From assembly GCA_038396585.1 (NCBI GenBank), contig CP121691.1:2604001-2668000 (forward strand): a DNA stretch of 64,000 nucleotides, read 5' to 3'. Shown here piece by piece: positions 18,496-27,284 of the stretch; position 1 is the first letter of the stretch, and the number at the start of each line of letters is the position of its first letter. The notes beneath the pieces were generated by a model. That model was not told the DNA's origin. It made no database searches and worked only from the letters and a program-made list of their open reading frames with translations. The translations under genes and the position numbers were made by a program. The DNA comes from Vallitaleaceae bacterium 9-2. GTDB taxonomy: Bacteria > Bacillota > Clostridia > Lachnospirales > Vallitaleaceae.

Positions 18496-19713
18496 TTATG
18501 CAACTTCATATTTATCTAATTGCCGGCTAAGGATCCACCCCGTCATTGAAAGAAGACTAACGAATATAAAAATCACCGTGTAATTATTAAAAAGGTCAAT
18601 CAAAATTCCCGTACTCATTACGCCAACAACCGCTCCAAACCCATAGGCGGTAAAAATGATGCCATAGTTTTTACTATACTTTTTCATCCCATAAAGGGTC
18701 ATTGTTGTAATTGGCGCAATTGCAAGCCATGCTCCAAGATTAAACCAAAGAAGGCTAAAGGAAAAGACATAAATCCCACCATGTTTTTCTCCCGCCAATA
18801 ACATGAGTACTGAAGCCATAAAAATAAGTAAAAAAGACGTACGCATAGCTATACTTGGACGAAACCGTTCTGTAATCCATCCAAAGACCGGACGTCCCAA
18901 TCCATTAAACAATGCAAATATTGTCATCCACCACGCCACCACCGAAGGGCTTAGCTTCGCAACGACGGTTCCAATATTATTGGTTAAGCCAATAATGGTA
19001 AGACCTATCATGGTTCCAATGAAAAAGCATGCATAAACCACAAAAAAACTTTTTGTTTTTATCATCACTACATTTAAAGAACCTTCACTTTGATTCGGCT
19101 TCTCATCACCTTGTTGCTTTTGTTCGGCGACTTTCGGTGTTTGGATTGTAAAGGAAAGCAATGGGATAAGCACACCAAAAAGCACGCCATAATTAATAAG
19201 TGTTTGAACTAGACCAAAAGATTCAATCATCCAATATCCAAAAGGTGCCGTAATTAATGGCGACAAGCCAAATCCTGCAAGTATAATACCTACAACAATA
19301 CCACGCTTTTTGGGAAACCACTGGGTCATAACATAAATCGGTACGCCATAGGAAACACCCACACCAAATCCAATAAGAATTCCATATGTAATTGTCAACA
19401 TGATAATTCCTGAGCTTAAGGCAGAAAGTAACCAACCAACTGTAACAAATAGACCTCCACCAATCAATAGTACTCTTGGGGAGTATTTTTCAATGAGAAC
19501 CCCACCTAACATCATACTTAGTGCATACGTTAATAAAAAAAACATATATGGAAGCCCACTTAACGTCGCTCCTATATTAAAATACGTCTCCACCGGAACC
19601 CGAAAAACACTCCAGGAATACACGGTACCATACATCATCATGAGCAACACACTTAAGACTACATAACTCCATCGTTTGACATTATTTTTTTGTACCTTCA
19701 CAGTCATCTCCAT
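18496..19713 (-). CDS. MFS transporter, oxalate/formate antiporter (OFA) family
   Basis: A 405-residue carrier with twelve predicted helices. The N-terminal YSWSVFRVPVETYF after helix 1 and the PYMFFLLTYALSMMLGG segment are typical of OFA-family proteins, which exchange or import small carboxylates. GRPVFGWITERFRPS is the second-half A-motif. Start assignment is uncertain: 19713 lacks a strong site, while GGAG lies well placed for a GTG at 19701. It is preceded by a 10-bp perfect inverted repeat that may be an operator. The substrate cannot be read; oxalate is not implied by the neighbours. Confidence 0.85.
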   Translation of the reverse strand: MEMTVKVQKNNVKRWSYVVLSVLLMMMYGTVYSWSVFRVPVETYFNIGATLSGLPYMFFLLTYALSMMLGGVLIEKYSPRVLLIGGGLFVTVGWLLSALSSGIIMLTITYGILIGFGVGVSYGVPIYVMTQWFPKKRGIVVGIILAGFGLSPLITAPFGYWMIESFGLVQTLINYGVLFGVLIPLLSFTIQTPKVAEQKQQGDEKPNQSEGSLNVVMIKTKSFFVVYACFFIGTMIGLTIIGLTNNIGTVVAKLSPSVVAWWMTIFALFNGLGRPVFGWITERFRPSIAMRTSFLLIFMASVLMLLAGEKHGGIYVFSFSLLWFNLGAWLAIAPITTMTLYGMKKYSKNYGIIFTAYGFGAVVGVMSTGILIDLFNNYTVIFIFVSLLSMTGWILSRQLDKYEVA

Positions 19714-19752
19714 TCATCTTTTGTCATTGTTTAGTAACAGCTTCTTTTTTAT

Positions 19753-19775
19753 AATACTTTGACTATCAAAGTATT
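19753..19775. promoter_or_regulatory. Perfect inverted repeat upstream of OFA carrier gene
   Basis: AATACTTTGA and TCAAAGTATT, separated by CTA, form a 10-bp perfect repeat 40 bases upstream of the carrier start. On the minus strand it is followed by ATAAAAAAG rather than T residues, so it is not a terminator for the GTPase gene; a repressor operator overlapping a TATTAT -10-like box fits better. Confidence 0.5.
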
Positions 19776-19815
19776 TTTATTAGTTTAACACAACCTTGAC
19801 ATCAATGCAATAAAA

Positions 19816-22437
19816 TCATTCCTTGTCAAATGTAATTTTATTATTCACACCTTCGCTTTTTCCGCTGATGCGTTCTTGAATATGCTTATGTACACGTTCA
19901 ACTTCTTGCCGAAAGTGCTCTGCCGAAAGCCGTCTTGCACCTTTTCCCATGATAATGACTTGTTCTAAAACATCGGATGTTGCCACTGTCACTTCATAAT
20001 CCGGACGTATTTTTTCAACAAAACGCTCAATATATTGGTCTGCCGTCTCTGCTTCCTTGGTGTAAACTACATCAATCTGGTGATATTTTAATTGTGTTCC
20101 CGGATTGTTTACAACACGATATGCGTCAAAAACCACAATGATACGTTCTGTTTTTTGACTTTGGTAATTGCATAAAATATCCAGTAGTTCCATTCGTGCT
20201 GCTTCCAAACTGGTCTTAGCTGTTTCCTTCAAATTATCCCACGCAAAGATAATATTATATCCATCCACAAGCAAGTAGTGATCTTTATCTTTACTTTTAT
20301 TAACCTTCATTCCTTGCGATACAGATGTTTTCTTTTGACCATAGACGACTTTTGCATTATCTGACTCTTGATAACGTTTTTGCTTTCCATGGGTTTGATT
20401 TAATATTTGCTCAACTTCATCGGTCGATATCTCCCGCCTCATGGTTGATGATTGATGGGAAGGCATTTGCACAGGTAATAAGCCATCGTTCTCTTTTGTT
20501 TCCAAAAATCTGCCTGTATCAATGTGCATATGTTTTTCCACTTGATCCCACGGAACATAAAAACCAGCGCCTTTTTTACAAAATACCGAGCCACTGCGCT
20601 CTAGCGGATCATTTTCCGGATCATAGCCCTTCTCCAGAATGACTTCATCCGAATTATGACAAGGTGCATATCCATTCAGTGAAAATAAGCAGCGACCTGC
20701 TCCTTTCGTATAAGATAATACCTCTGTTTGGTAGTTCATCATTGTCTTAACCGGAGCTGTACCCTCCAATGTAACCCAATCGTCTTCAAAAACAGGCTCT
20801 TCATAGCGCCCATACATACGCTCGATATCCGATAAGGCACGTCCTAAGTATTCTTTTGGTAATTCCATGCGAAACGTATACACAGGTTCCAGCAAAACAT
20901 TCTCTGCTTGCATTAAACCTTGACGAAGAGCACGATAGGTGGCTTGTCGAAAATCGCCTCCTTCTGTATGCTTTAGATGTCCTCGACCAGCAATCAGTGT
21001 AATCTTCATGTCGGTAATCTGGGAACCTGTTAAGACACCCGTATGTTCACGTTCTTTTAAATGGGTCAGAATTAGTCGCTGCCAATTTCTATCGAGTTCA
21101 TCCTCACTACACTCAGTTACGTATTCCATACCACTACCGGGCTCTTTGGGTTCCATGAGCAGATGCACTTCCGCATAATGTCGCAGCGGTTCAAAGTGTC
21201 CCATTCCGATAACCGGATGTTTAATAGTCTCTTTGTAGACTAAATTACCTGTACTAAACTCCACCGCCACCCCAAAACGTTCCAAAATCATGCTTCGAAG
21301 TATTTCAATCTCTATTTCCCCCATGACTTTTGCATGGATTTCTTCCAACGCTTCATTCCAGACAATATTTAAATGTGGTTCTTCTTCTTCTAACTTTTTT
21401 AAATCTTCTAGCATCTTTGCGACATTGCACCCTTGCGGCAACTCAATACGGTAATTTAAGACCGGTTCAATAAACGGTCGATACGTATATTCTTCAAAAC
21501 CTAGTCCCTTTCCTGCCCAAGTCCCCATCAAACCTGTTACTGCACATATGCTTCCCGCTTTTATTTCTTGAACACTCTCATATTGTTGCCCGGAATAAAT
21601 ACGTATCTGGTCTATCTTTTCATCTTCAACAATCTCTTTTACACGCAACGTTCCCCCTGTCAACTTAAGGTGTGTCAAACGGTTTCCTTGCTCATCTCTT
21701 GAGATTTTATAAATACGCGCACCAAAAATATCCGGATATTTTTTTGGTCGCATATATGTTCCTAATCCAGATAATAGCGTATCTATATCAATGTTTTTTA
21801 ACGCTGACCCAAAGAAAACAGGATAAATTTTGCGTTTTACAATTAGCTCTTGCATGTCCTCCCTTGCCAATGTTCCGGATTCCAAGTATTTTTCCATCGC
21901 CTGCTCATCACTCATGGCCATACTCTCATACTGTTGCTCCCATGATTTTTTTGGCATAAAGTCAATACACTCTTCGCTTAAACGTGTGTGCAGCTGCTCA
22001 AGAATATTCTCTCTATCCGTTCCAACTTGATCCATTTTATTGACAAAAAGAAACGTCGGCACATGGTAACGTTCAAGAAGTTTCCAAAGTGTCAACGTAT
22101 GGGATTGGACACCATCCATTCCATTGATGACCAAAACTGCATAATCAAGCACTTGAAGTGTCCGTTCCATTTCCGAAGAAAAATCAATATGTCCAGGGGT
22201 ATCTAATAATGTTACATCAAAATCTCCTATTGATAGCACCGCCTGTTTTGAAAAAATTGTAATGCCTCTTGATCGTTCCAATGCATAGGTGTCTAAAAAG
22301 GCATCTTGGTGATCGACACGTCCTAAGCTACGAATTTTACCAGTAAGGTAAAGCAGTATTTCTGACAGCGTCGTCTTTCCGGCATCTACATGCGCCAAAA
22401 TCCCTATAGATATTTTATTATTTTTCATCATGTTCAC
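19816..22437 (-). CDS. TetM/EF-G-like translation GTPase fused to NYN (Rae1/YacP-like) domain
   Basis: An 873-residue two-part protein. Residues 1-650 form a TetM/TetO-type translational GTPase: G1 AHVDAGKT (15-22), RGIT in switch I, G3 DTPGHIDF (79-86), G4 NKMD, then EF-G-like domains. These proteins act on the ribosome. After a charged linker (about 655-715), residues 720-860 match the NYN/PIN-like fold of B. subtilis Rae1 (YacP), a ribosome-dependent mRNA endonuclease: LLVDGYNIIFAW, VVFDAY, TKEAETADQYIE and VATSD keep its acidic metal-binding residues. The start is uncertain (GTG 22437 or ATG 22431/22428) and overlaps the upstream TspO-like gene by up to 20 bp. Ribosome-targeted function is inferred; tetracycline resistance should not be assumed. 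Confidence 0.88.
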   Translation of the reverse strand: MNMMKNNKISIGILAHVDAGKTTLSEILLYLTGKIRSLGRVDHQDAFLDTYALERSRGITIFSKQAVLSIGDFDVTLLDTPGHIDFSSEMERTLQVLDYAVLVINGMDGVQSHTLTLWKLLERYHVPTFLFVNKMDQVGTDRENILEQLHTRLSEECIDFMPKKSWEQQYESMAMSDEQAMEKYLESGTLAREDMQELIVKRKIYPVFFGSALKNIDIDTLLSGLGTYMRPKKYPDIFGARIYKISRDEQGNRLTHLKLTGGTLRVKEIVEDEKIDQIRIYSGQQYESVQEIKAGSICAVTGLMGTWAGKGLGFEEYTYRPFIEPVLNYRIELPQGCNVAKMLEDLKKLEEEEPHLNIVWNEALEEIHAKVMGEIEIEILRSMILERFGVAVEFSTGNLVYKETIKHPVIGMGHFEPLRHYAEVHLLMEPKEPGSGMEYVTECSEDELDRNWQRLILTHLKEREHTGVLTGSQITDMKITLIAGRGHLKHTEGGDFRQATYRALRQGLMQAENVLLEPVYTFRMELPKEYLGRALSDIERMYGRYEEPVFEDDWVTLEGTAPVKTMMNYQTEVLSYTKGAGRCLFSLNGYAPCHNSDEVILEKGYDPENDPLERSGSVFCKKGAGFYVPWDQVEKHMHIDTGRFLETKENDGLLPVQMPSHQSSTMRREISTDEVEQILNQTHGKQKRYQESDNAKVVYGQKKTSVSQGMKVNKSKDKDHYLLVDGYNIIFAWDNLKETAKTSLEAARMELLDILCNYQSQKTERIIVVFDAYRVVNNPGTQLKYHQIDVVYTKEAETADQYIERFVEKIRPDYEVTVATSDVLEQVIIMGKGARRLSAEHFRQEVERVHKHIQERISGKSEGVNNKITFDKE

Positions 22438-23317
22438 TCAGTTTCTTTCGTTTTTCTTGCTTCGCTTTCACATTATTTTGCATCTTCTTTGGCTCCATTT
22501 TTTTCTTGGCATCATCACGTTTTCCAAAAAGAGTCAAACGGAAAATATTGCCAAGAAGGGCAACCAGTGCAACGATACAAAAACTAATCGTTACAATAAT
22601 CGCCGGATACTGTCCTGAAAAACCAGTCGCCGATGTATGCTTAATTAAAATGCCAACATAGGCCCACAAAATGACCAAGCCATAAAAGACATCTCTATAT
22701 TTTGTCATGGTCCATCCGCCAATTAGCACTCCGATTATAGATACAACAATCATCCAAAAATTATCGGATAATCCGAATCCTTCCCATCCGATACCTACTA
22801 AAACAACCACAACATTTGCAATGGTTGCAATGGTAATCCATCCAAAATAAACTGAAAAAGGGACATCAATAAACCATTGGTGCTTTGTTCCACGAATATA
22901 CTTAGCTGTTTGACGTTTTATCATAATGAGTCCAACCAAAATGATAATGATAAGTGCCAAAGACACCACCATCCATTCATTATGCCATGCAATAATCCAC
23001 AAAGTGTTAGCAATCGATGTCACAATAAATAAAACATTAATGCGTTGTATTTTTAATCGTACATATGATTCGCTGCGTCTTGCCATAAATACCTGATAAA
23101 TACAATAAAGGCCCAATAAAATGTAGATGACCCCCCAGATGGAAAATGTAATTCCCGCTGGTGCAAACAGATTTGCATATGCATCCGAAATCTCCCCTGT
23201 GGTTTGTCCGTTAAACGGCAATATATTTGCTAATGCATTCATGGCAACCATAACCAAGTAAAAAATCGACGTTATGACAGGTACAGTGAAGTCTTGTTTT
23301 GACACATTCATTTTCAT
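22418..23317 (-). CDS. TspO/MBR-related membrane protein
   Basis: A 299-residue protein with about nine or ten hydrophobic helices. FAPAGITFSIWGVIYILLGLY near residue 50 resembles the Trp-containing first helix pair of the TspO/MBR (tryptophan-rich sensory protein) family, here in the longer multi-helix form found in Firmicutes. The C-terminal 40 residues are highly charged (KKKMEPKKMQNN, ending LSEHDEK) and lie in the cytoplasm. The start at 23317 (MKMNVSKQD) is set by GGAGGT six bases upstream. It overlaps the GTPase-NYN gene and is divergent from corA. The ligand of this subgroup is unknown. Confidence 0.72.
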   Translation of the reverse strand: MKMNVSKQDFTVPVITSIFYLVMVAMNALANILPFNGQTTGEISDAYANLFAPAGITFSIWGVIYILLGLYCIYQVFMARRSESYVRLKIQRINVLFIVTSIANTLWIIAWHNEWMVVSLALIIIILVGLIMIKRQTAKYIRGTKHQWFIDVPFSVYFGWITIATIANVVVVLVGIGWEGFGLSDNFWMIVVSIIGVLIGGWTMTKYRDVFYGLVILWAYVGILIKHTSATGFSGQYPAIIVTISFCIVALVALLGNIFRLTLFGKRDDAKKKMEPKKMQNNVKAKQEKRKKLSEHDEK

Positions 23318-23375
23318 CCTATTACCTCCATATTTTCTCTTTTTTTTATTTAATAGTATCATTTTAGCCATTGCA

Positions 23376-23404
23376 TTGCAAGATTATTGTATTCGGTGTA
23401 TATT
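23376..23404 (+). promoter_or_regulatory. Promoter of corA-like gene
   Basis: TTGCAA (23376-23381) and TATATT (23399-23404) with a 17-base spacer, ending 36 bp before the chosen corA start. Confidence 0.6.
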
Positions 23405-23440
23405 GAAAACAGACGAATAATTACACCAAAGGAGTATGTT

Positions 23441-24496
23441 ATGATTATTAATGATTCACTCAATTTTTTACATGGCAAAAAAAATGCAAACAATGAGCCT
23501 CCCGGGACTTTATCCTATAGCGGTCAACACCATGATGTCAATATCCACATTGAATGCATTGAATATAACAAAAAAAACTACACAAAAAGCAACGTATCAA
23601 CCATCCATGGTCCCTTTAAGACGGATAGAGTGTATTGGTTTAATATCGTTGGACTGCATAACATTCAATTAATCGAAGACATCGGCAAAGAGTTTAAGCT
23701 TCATCAAATGGACCTAGAAGACATTGTCCATGTCTCCCAATGGAGCAAAATCGAAACCAATGAGACCTATTTATTTTCAATCTTTAAAATGATGTACCTA
23801 AAAAGTACTGAGATTATTCATGAACACCTAGCCATCGTACATTATGACAATATTATTCTTACCTTTCAAGAAACTCCAGGGGATGTCTTTGACAATATAC
23901 GTGCCCGAATAGAAAAAGACTATGGAAAGGTTCGTGAATTTGGAAGCGAATTCTTGTACTATGCTTTAATCGACTCCCTCGTAGATCAGTACTTTGGCAT
24001 CTTAAACCGTCTAGCTTCAGATATTAAGGACATTGAGCTGAAAATTTTTGATAGCGACCCCAAAAGTCGTGCACATATTTATACACTTCGCAAAGAATTA
24101 CTGCATTTGATTAATTCTGTAACACCTATTCGCGACTCCATCACTGCTCTCGTCAACAAGGAGCATATCCCAAAGGACATGCTCCCTTACTACAGCGACC
24201 TGCTTGATCATCTTCATCAAATATCTGATGCACTAAATGCCTACAAGGAGATGACCAACAGCTTACATGAAATGCAGATGGCTAATGCAAGTAATGATAT
24301 GAATAAAACCATGATGACCCTTACTATTTTCTCTGCAATATTTATTCCTCTGTCTTTTCTTGCCGGTGTCTTTGGAATGAATTTTTCGCATATGCCATGG
24401 CTAAATTCTCCAACTGGATTTTATATGTTTGTCGCTATTTGTCTGATTATCACCTTAAGTATGCTTCTTTTTTTCAAATTTAAAAAGTGGGATTAA
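23441..24496 (+). CDS. corA: CorA-family magnesium/divalent cation channel
   Basis: A 351-residue pentameric channel protein of the CorA family. A large soluble N-terminal domain (residues 1-285) ends in the long stalk helix (ELLHLINSVTPIRDSITALV and onward), then helix TM1 closes with the diagnostic GMN in FGMNFSHMPW, followed by TM2 and a basic KFKKWD tail. Start at 23441 follows AAAGGAG; a frame from 23387 has no site. The family carries Mg2+ (sometimes Co2+ or Ni2+). Its last 17 bp overlap the convergent histidine-kinase gene. Confidence 0.92.
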   Translation: MIINDSLNFLHGKKNANNEPPGTLSYSGQHHDVNIHIECIEYNKKNYTKSNVSTIHGPFKTDRVYWFNIVGLHNIQLIEDIGKEFKLHQMDLEDIVHVSQWSKIETNETYLFSIFKMMYLKSTEIIHEHLAIVHYDNIILTFQETPGDVFDNIRARIEKDYGKVREFGSEFLYYALIDSLVDQYFGILNRLASDIKDIELKIFDSDPKSRAHIYTLRKELLHLINSVTPIRDSITALVNKEHIPKDMLPYYSDLLDHLHQISDALNAYKEMTNSLHEMQMANASNDMNKTMMTLTIFSAIFIPLSFLAGVFGMNFSHMPWLNSPTGFYMFVAICLIITLSMLLFFKFKKWD

Positions 24497-25856
24497 TCGG
24501 AATATCAATTGTAAATGTGCTGCCTTCTCCAATGACCGACTCTACAAAGACACGCCCTTTTATACTTTGAATGTTTTCACGAACAATATATAGACCTATA
24601 CCATCACCTTTAATATCCGCAACACCTGCGCTTCGATAATATGCAGAAAAAATCTTATCAAAATCTTCCTGCATAATTCCCATACCTGTGTCTTGAATGC
24701 GCAGCAAGAGTCGGTCATGCTCAAGTTCATAAGATATATTGACGCGTCCCTGTGCTTGGGTATATTTATACGCATTGACCAATATATTATAAATGGATTG
24801 ACTCAATTTATATTTATCTGTTTTTAGTGTAATCTCTTGAGTTGATAGAATATTTAATTCAATATTCTTCTTCATAAACTGGGCAATCAATCCTTGCTTC
24901 ATTTGTTTTAACAATGTACTCACTTCAAAAGCTTCAATTTTTATTTCATCTGTATCCTTACTCGCACCAATAAGTGAACTCATATTCGAAATAATTGATG
25001 TAATATCACTGATTTGATTTTTAAAGGTTTGTATTTCCTTTTTATCAATTTTTACAACCCCATCCTCAATAGCCTCAATGTGCGATTGTAATATGGTTAA
25101 AGGGGTTCTTGTCTGATGAATCAGCTGATCGATAAGAGTTTTTCTCGTTTTTTGTTTTAACTTTAACCGTGCATTTAATTCCATCAGGCTTTCACGGATT
25201 CCATTGATTTCTTGAATACCTGAAGATTTCATCTGAACACTTTGCCCTAATTGAATATTGTTGGCCAGTTCCTCAGTATCGTGCATTGATCGACTCATCA
25301 TTTGGCTAACCACAATCCCAACAAGTGTGGCGATGCCTACGGTTATCGCCACGGCAATCAAACTGTTGGAGAACAATGCATCTTTAAATCGTCTTGCTAC
25401 AAAAGAGTTTTCTGCCAGGCTATGGGAGGTGATATTCATAATCCCAGCTTTTTCTCCATCAACAATGATCTCATATTGATGAACTTCTTCTGAAGATGGC
25501 GTCCACATCTGCCCCATCATGTGCCTTCCCATCATTCCCTCACCCATTTGCGGATTTAGATAGTAATCACTACTTACTTCAAGCAAGTGGTTTCCCTCTG
25601 CATCATAAAGCTTCAAGGCGATAATTGGATCATTTAGATGTGACTCCAATTCAATAAGCATATATTCATAAGGAATATCCGCTTTTAACGCAGCCTGAGT
25701 ATAGTCTAGTATCTGATTAACATGTAAATCATAACTTTCATTTAAATAATCTGAAAAATACCGATCTGTTAGATAAGCAAAAATCCATGTATTAATAGCA
25801 ACAGAGACTACCGATACAATGACTAAGATAATCAACCACAACTTTCGCAAACTCAT
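24480..25856 (-). CDS. Sensor histidine kinase with Met/His-rich sensor segment
   Basis: A 458-residue membrane kinase. TM1 covers residues 7-29, an extracytoplasmic domain about 30-160, TM2 162-187, then a linker and the H-box LIHQTRTPLT with phospho-acceptor His247. N-box NAYKYT, DTGMGI and GDGIGLYIV complete the ATPase domain. The external domain has a Met/Gly/His run at 103-118 (QMGEGMMGRHMMGQMW), a composition typical of soft-metal binding such as Cu(I). It overlaps its response regulator by 4 bp (ATGA) and the convergent corA gene by 17 bp. The metal-sensing idea is inference; no copper-export gene lies nearby. Confidence 0.93.
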   Translation of the reverse strand: MSLRKLWLIILVIVSVVSVAINTWIFAYLTDRYFSDYLNESYDLHVNQILDYTQAALKADIPYEYMLIELESHLNDPIIALKLYDAEGNHLLEVSSDYYLNPQMGEGMMGRHMMGQMWTPSSEEVHQYEIIVDGEKAGIMNITSHSLAENSFVARRFKDALFSNSLIAVAITVGIATLVGIVVSQMMSRSMHDTEELANNIQLGQSVQMKSSGIQEINGIRESLMELNARLKLKQKTRKTLIDQLIHQTRTPLTILQSHIEAIEDGVVKIDKKEIQTFKNQISDITSIISNMSSLIGASKDTDEIKIEAFEVSTLLKQMKQGLIAQFMKKNIELNILSTQEITLKTDKYKLSQSIYNILVNAYKYTQAQGRVNISYELEHDRLLLRIQDTGMGIMQEDFDKIFSAYYRSAGVADIKGDGIGLYIVRENIQSIKGRVFVESVIGEGSTFTIDIPINPTF

Positions 25857-26536
25857 TGGTTTCCACCTCCAAATACATATCCCGACCCATATTTGGTCTT
25901 TAGGTATAACGGTTGTTTTGGATTCGGCTCAATCTTTTGTCGAATTCGCTTAATATAGGTATCAATACTGCGGTCAAAACCTTCATAATCCATACCAAAA
26001 GCTGACTCGATAATTTGCTCTCGTGTAAGCACCTGATTCATATTACGCATCATGACAAAAAGCAACTTAAACTCCGTTGACGTCAATTCAATCTCTTCTT
26101 TCCCACGATAAAGTTTCATAGACGATGTGTAAAGCTTTAAGTCTTCATAAGACAAGATGAGTTCATCGTTATCATTATAGATTCGCTTTAAGAACACTTT
26201 TATCCGACTTATCAGTTCACGCGGACTAAAGGGCTTAACCACATAATCATCGGCTCCCTCTTCAAAACCTTTGATCCGATCGACTTCTTCTTGCTTTGCC
26301 GTCAACATAATAACAGGCACCTCTGAGATTTCACGTATTCTTGCAAGGACTTCAAATCCATCAATTCCAGGCATCATAATATCAAGGACTACGAGATGAA
26401 ACCGTTCTTCTGAAAAAAGTTCAAGGGCTTCAAAACCATTTTCTGCTAAACGGCCTTCATACCCATTTTTTTCAATATATTTCATCACAATAGAACTAAT
26501 ATCTGCTTCATCTTCAACCACTAATATTCGAAACAT
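25853..26536 (-). CDS. OmpR/PhoB-type response regulator
   Basis: A 227-residue transcription factor. The receiver domain starts MFRILVVEDEAD, has phospho-acceptor Asp52 in VVLDIMMPG and the conserved Lys in DDYVVKPFSPREL. The C-terminal winged helix has ELTSTEFKLLFVMM and SIDTYIKRIRQKIEP, the recognition helix region. It is first in the pair with the overlapping kinase. It follows the iron transporter ATPase gene by 73 bp on the same strand, with no clear terminator, so read-through from the Fur-controlled operon is possible. Confidence 0.95.
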   Translation of the reverse strand: MFRILVVEDEADISSIVMKYIEKNGYEGRLAENGFEALELFSEERFHLVVLDIMMPGIDGFEVLARIREISEVPVIMLTAKQEEVDRIKGFEEGADDYVVKPFSPRELISRIKVFLKRIYNDNDELILSYEDLKLYTSSMKLYRGKEEIELTSTEFKLLFVMMRNMNQVLTREQIIESAFGMDYEGFDRSIDTYIKRIRQKIEPNPKQPLYLKTKYGSGYVFGGGNQ

Positions 26537-26609
26537 GACACCCCTACTTTCTTAACTCATGCATTCACCTACGACAAGTTGATACTTATATTATACAGGA
26601 TTTAATATG

Positions 26610-27284
26610 TTATATCCAAAGTTCTTTTTCTGCAATCTCTTTTGCTACCCCTTTTTCAATACGTACAATACGGTTCGCTTTTTCTCTAGCATCTTCAGGA
26701 TTGTGGGTAACCATAATCGTTGTTATCCCAACCTCAGCGATAATCTCAAAAAGTTCATCACGAATTTTTTGCAGCAAGTGGGTATCTAAGTTGCTAAACG
26801 GTTCGTCCAGTAAGAGAATCTCAGGTCTTGGGGCTAGCGCTCTTGCTAGTGCAATACGTTGCTGTTGACCACCACTAAGCTCAAAAGGGTAGCGGTTTTC
26901 CATCTCTTCTAAATTGACAAGGGCCAACATTTCTTTTACCCGCTGTCTTTTTTGAACTTTCGTCATCTTAAACATTCCATATTCAATATTTTTATAAACT
27001 GTCATGTGCGGAAATAGAGCATAATCTTGAAAAACCATTCCAATCCCGCGTTTTTCCGGAACAACAAATGTATGCTCTCCAATAATCTTGCGTTCTCCAA
27101 GATACATGGCACCTTTTTGTGGTTTTTCAAGTCCCGCTATAATACGCAGCAATGTTGACTTGCCTCCACCACTAGGACCTACCACAGCCAAGATATCCCC
27201 ATCATTCATCGATAAGTCAACACTTTTTAGCGTATCTTCTTTTGCATTGTCATACTTAAAACATATATTTTCTAATTTAATCAT
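26610..27284 (-). CDS. Ferric iron ABC transporter ATPase (FbpC/FutC-like)
   Basis: A 224-residue ABC ATPase. Walker A is GPSGGGKST near residue 36, the signature is LSGGQQQRIALARAL and Walker B with the catalytic Glu is ILLLDEPFSNLD; the switch His is in MVTHNPEDA. The start at 27284 (MIKLENI) has GGAG six bases upstream and overlaps the permease stop by 8 bp. It lacks the C-terminal regulatory extension of longer FbpC proteins. It energises the permease encoded just upstream. Confidence 0.92.
   Translation of the reverse strand: MIKLENICFKYDNAKEDTLKSVDLSMNDGDILAVVGPSGGGKSTLLRIIAGLEKPQKGAMYLGERKIIGEHTFVVPEKRGIGMVFQDYALFPHMTVYKNIEYGMFKMTKVQKRQRVKEMLALVNLEEMENRYPFELSGGQQQRIALARALAPRPEILLLDEPFSNLDTHLLQKIRDELFEIIAEVGITTIMVTHNPEDAREKANRIVRIEKGVAKEIAEKELWI

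Noticed and set aside
19816-22437. Tetracycline-resistance gene of the tetM/tetO type
   Set aside because: The GTPase part is TetM-like, but the protein is over 200 residues longer, carries a nuclease domain and sits among housekeeping genes with no mobile element. Resistance cannot be claimed.
26537-26609. Terminator between the iron ATPase and the two-component genes
   Set aside because: No hairpin with T tract is visible on the minus strand in this gap.
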